A DNA stretch of 23,596 nucleotides from Oribacterium sp. (lineage in GTDB: Bacteria; Bacillota_A; Clostridia; Lachnospirales; Lachnospiraceae). Positions within the stretch are counted from its first letter, which is position 1, and the number at the start of each line of letters is the position of its first letter. The position numbers and the translations under genes were made by a program. Below the pieces are notes generated by a model that ran no database searches, had not been told where the DNA came from, and saw only the letters and a program-made list of their open reading frames with translations. This document shows positions 22,111-23,596 of this stretch, one piece after another. Location: contig JAGAXP010000173.1 in the NCBI GenBank assembly GCA_017940955.1, positions 1 to 23,596 on the forward strand. The letters are read 5' to 3'.

Positions 22111-22150
22111 ACCGGGGACGGTTCTCGCCGGAGAGAACCGTTCCCGGTGG
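22109..22150. repeat. REP-like palindrome, copy 5
   Basis: 42-nt inverted repeat with outer arms CCACCGGGGACGG, one G-T mismatch in the arms (22117/22142) and a C-to-A change at the centre. Its CCACC edge matches the copy at 2565, whereas the other three copies have CCATC. Confidence 0.92.
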
Positions 22151-22560
22151 CACTTTATTATTATTAGAAGAAAACCATCAATTTTTAAGTTTCATCCCAG
22201 TCCATCCCTTCCAGATTCTTAAATCCACCCCCAAAATCCAAATATTAAATATAATTTTCATAAAATCCAAATTCATAAAATTTATATTCTTTTTATCATC
22301 CTAAACTACACTTTCCTTACATAGTAAACCAAAAGTAAACCAGTTTTATTCCTCAATTACTTCACTATTTATCAGAATATATTAAAAATCAACAAAAACT
22401 GCACGTATTTAAGTTTTTAAAATTAAATCCTAACCACCAATTATTAATAAAAAATAACTTTTTACGAAAAAATCACTTCATTTTTAAGTGAAATGTTAAT
22501 ACCTGTTTTGCTAAATTCACCGCATAAAATAATTAAACCAAGAGACGGCTTAATTTAGAG
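22151..22560. other. very AT-rich gene-free leader region
   Basis: About 400 nt without an ORF and with strikingly low GC. It includes TTTTTAAGT motifs near 22183, 22410 and 22481, and a small hairpin TCACTT/AAGTGA (22473-22491). TAAAAT near 22525 could be a -10 for the gene that follows, but no convincing -35 was found. It may hold UP-element-like tracts or a binding platform for nucleoid proteins. Confidence 0.55.
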
Positions 22561-22570
22561 GGTGTAGTTT

Positions 22571-23596
22571 ATGAAGAAAACCAATTACTCAATAAAGAAA
22601 ATATTCAAGAAGGGAATCGCGACATTGCTTACTGCCAGCATGGTAGTCACAGCAGTACAGGCTCCGGCCTTTGCTGACAATGTCGAGGAGGAAGTTACAG
22701 AATCAAGTGCTTCCGTTACCGGACTTGTACATAAAAAGATCACACTTGAGCTTGTGAGTGATGAGCTGAAGGAAGCTGCTCTTACAGCGATCCGCGAGAA
22801 CCGTCTTTTCGACGCTCAGGATTATCTGGCAGCAACCGGAGACAATCAGAAAGCATTAAGAGAATATGAGGCATTCTTCAACGAGAATCCGGGCCTTTAC
22901 GTAGTAGACGCTCCTGAGTCAGTTGTGGACACACTTTCCGGTGAGGACGCCGAGCTCCGCATCTTCGTACAGAAAGATGCCAAGATGGCGAAGGTAGACC
23001 TTACAGCATCTCCAAGTGAGATCACAAGAGAAGATTCCACAGAGTCGAAGAATGTAGAGTTCCGCTATGGTACAGATAAGGACATCATCCTTTACGAGCC
23101 GGCATCCAATGTTGACACACTTGTAAACGGCGGCGAGGATGCTTACTACATCGAACCCGAGCAGGAAATCGGCGACAACTCAGATTACGAGCTTACAGGA
23201 AACGAGAAGATCACATTCATGTTTGTGAATTCTTCCGACGGTACCGTAAGGTTCACCCTGAAGGTTGACGGCGTAACCTACGACAAGGTAGAGGTTGACG
23301 GAAGAGAAGCCGCTCTCAAGAAGATCGTTGCTGAGGCAGGCACCAATAAGTCTACAGAAGAAACAACCGCAGCTGAAACCACAGTTGCCGAAACAACAAC
23401 AACAGCAGCTGTTACAGCAGTTACAGAAGAAACAACAGTAGCTGATGAGACAACAGTAGCTGATGAGACAACCGCAGCAGAGGTTCAGGAGGTTGAGACA
23501 GAAGCTCCTGCAGAAGAGACAACTGCTGAAGGTACAGAGATTGCCAATGCAGACGCCGATAACGTTTCTGCTGAAACTGAGGAAACTACAACCGCT
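22571..23596 (+). CDS. secreted Thr/Glu-rich surface protein, partial (runs off the window)
   Basis: 342 codons without a stop. A signal peptide is clear: basic start (KKTNYSIKKIFKK), hydrophobic core (about 15-29) and a likely cleavage after A35 in PAFA-D. Residues 36-260 are a non-repetitive extracellular part of unrecognised fold, with FRYGTDKDIILYEP and VRFTLKVDGVTYDKVEVDG suggesting beta structure. From about 260 the chain turns into Thr/Ala/Glu/Val-rich repeats (ETTVADETTVADETT), like the linkers of wall-attached proteins. GAGGGTG lies before the ATG. Whether it ends in a sortase signal or further domains cannot be seen. Confidence 0.85.
   Translation, partial: MKKTNYSIKKIFKKGIATLLTASMVVTAVQAPAFADNVEEEVTESSASVTGLVHKKITLELVSDELKEAALTAIRENRLFDAQDYLAATGDNQKALREYEAFFNENPGLYVVDAPESVVDTLSGEDAELRIFVQKDAKMAKVDLTASPSEITREDSTESKNVEFRYGTDKDIILYEPASNVDTLVNGGEDAYYIEPEQEIGDNSDYELTGNEKITFMFVNSSDGTVRFTLKVDGVTYDKVEVDGREAALKKIVAEAGTNKSTEETTAAETTVAETTTTAAVTAVTEETTVADETTVADETTAAEVQEVETEAPAEETTAEGTEIANADADNVSAETEETTTA

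Noticed and set aside
20024..22150. CRISPR-like array suggested by several repeats in a row
   Set aside because: The repeats are unevenly spaced by hundreds of bases with genes between them, are palindromic intergenic elements, and no cas gene is near.

Overview
The window looks like a chromosomal segment of a Gram-positive, anaerobic member of the Clostridia, most likely family Lachnospiraceae (Butyrivibrio/Lachnospira-like). This is inferred from gene content: a DUF6472-like four-cysteine protein, a feoA-feoA-feoB cluster with a FeoB-associated Cys-rich protein, an Rpn-type nuclease, strong AGGAGG ribosome sites and a Thr/Glu-rich secreted surface protein. No species can be named from the sequence alone.

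Layout. 130-6200 holds housekeeping genes (Sua5/TsaC, dCMP deaminase, endonuclease III, a DUF6472-like protein, an AT-richer Uma2 nuclease, TrmL) and a membrane-anchored protein with Ca-binding-like loops. 6322-13438 is a metal block: an ArsR/SmtB repressor with a repeated operator region, a free-standing HMA metallochaperone, a Zn/Cd-type P1B ATPase, then a DtxR-family repressor divergent from feoA-feoA-feoB, followed by a membrane-anchored HMA protein and the FeoB-associated Cys-rich protein. Several GTTAG-N6-CTAAC dyads lie in front of both feoA genes.

13440-14330 has no ordinary gene but is the most interesting stretch. It carries (i) a convergent pair of short transcription units that fits a type I toxin-antitoxin locus of Fst-like layout: a 35-36 aa hydrophobic peptide on the minus strand, an antisense RNA with a near-consensus promoter on the plus strand, a shared bidirectional terminator, and matching 10-nt repeats that cover the toxin start codon; and (ii) a roughly 485-nt non-coding unit with its own promoter, at least seven hairpins and a strong terminator, which is either a large structured RNA or a long attenuated leader of the following operon. 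14464-18461 is a complete polyamine importer, potABCD, in which potA and potB both appear to start with TTG.

18500-22150 is an accessory, repeat-laden region: an Rpn-family nuclease gene between two direct copies of a 72-nt repeat, an orphan RelB-type antitoxin, a signal-peptidase-like protein that has lost the Ser/Lys dyad, a complete RelE/ParE-type toxin-antitoxin pair, and a fragment of a second rpn gene joined to that antitoxin. A family of 42-52 nt palindromes (core GGGGACGGTTCTCGCCGG) is scattered through the window in five good copies and two degenerate ones. The window ends inside a secreted Thr/Glu-rich surface protein gene preceded by about 400 nt of very AT-rich DNA.
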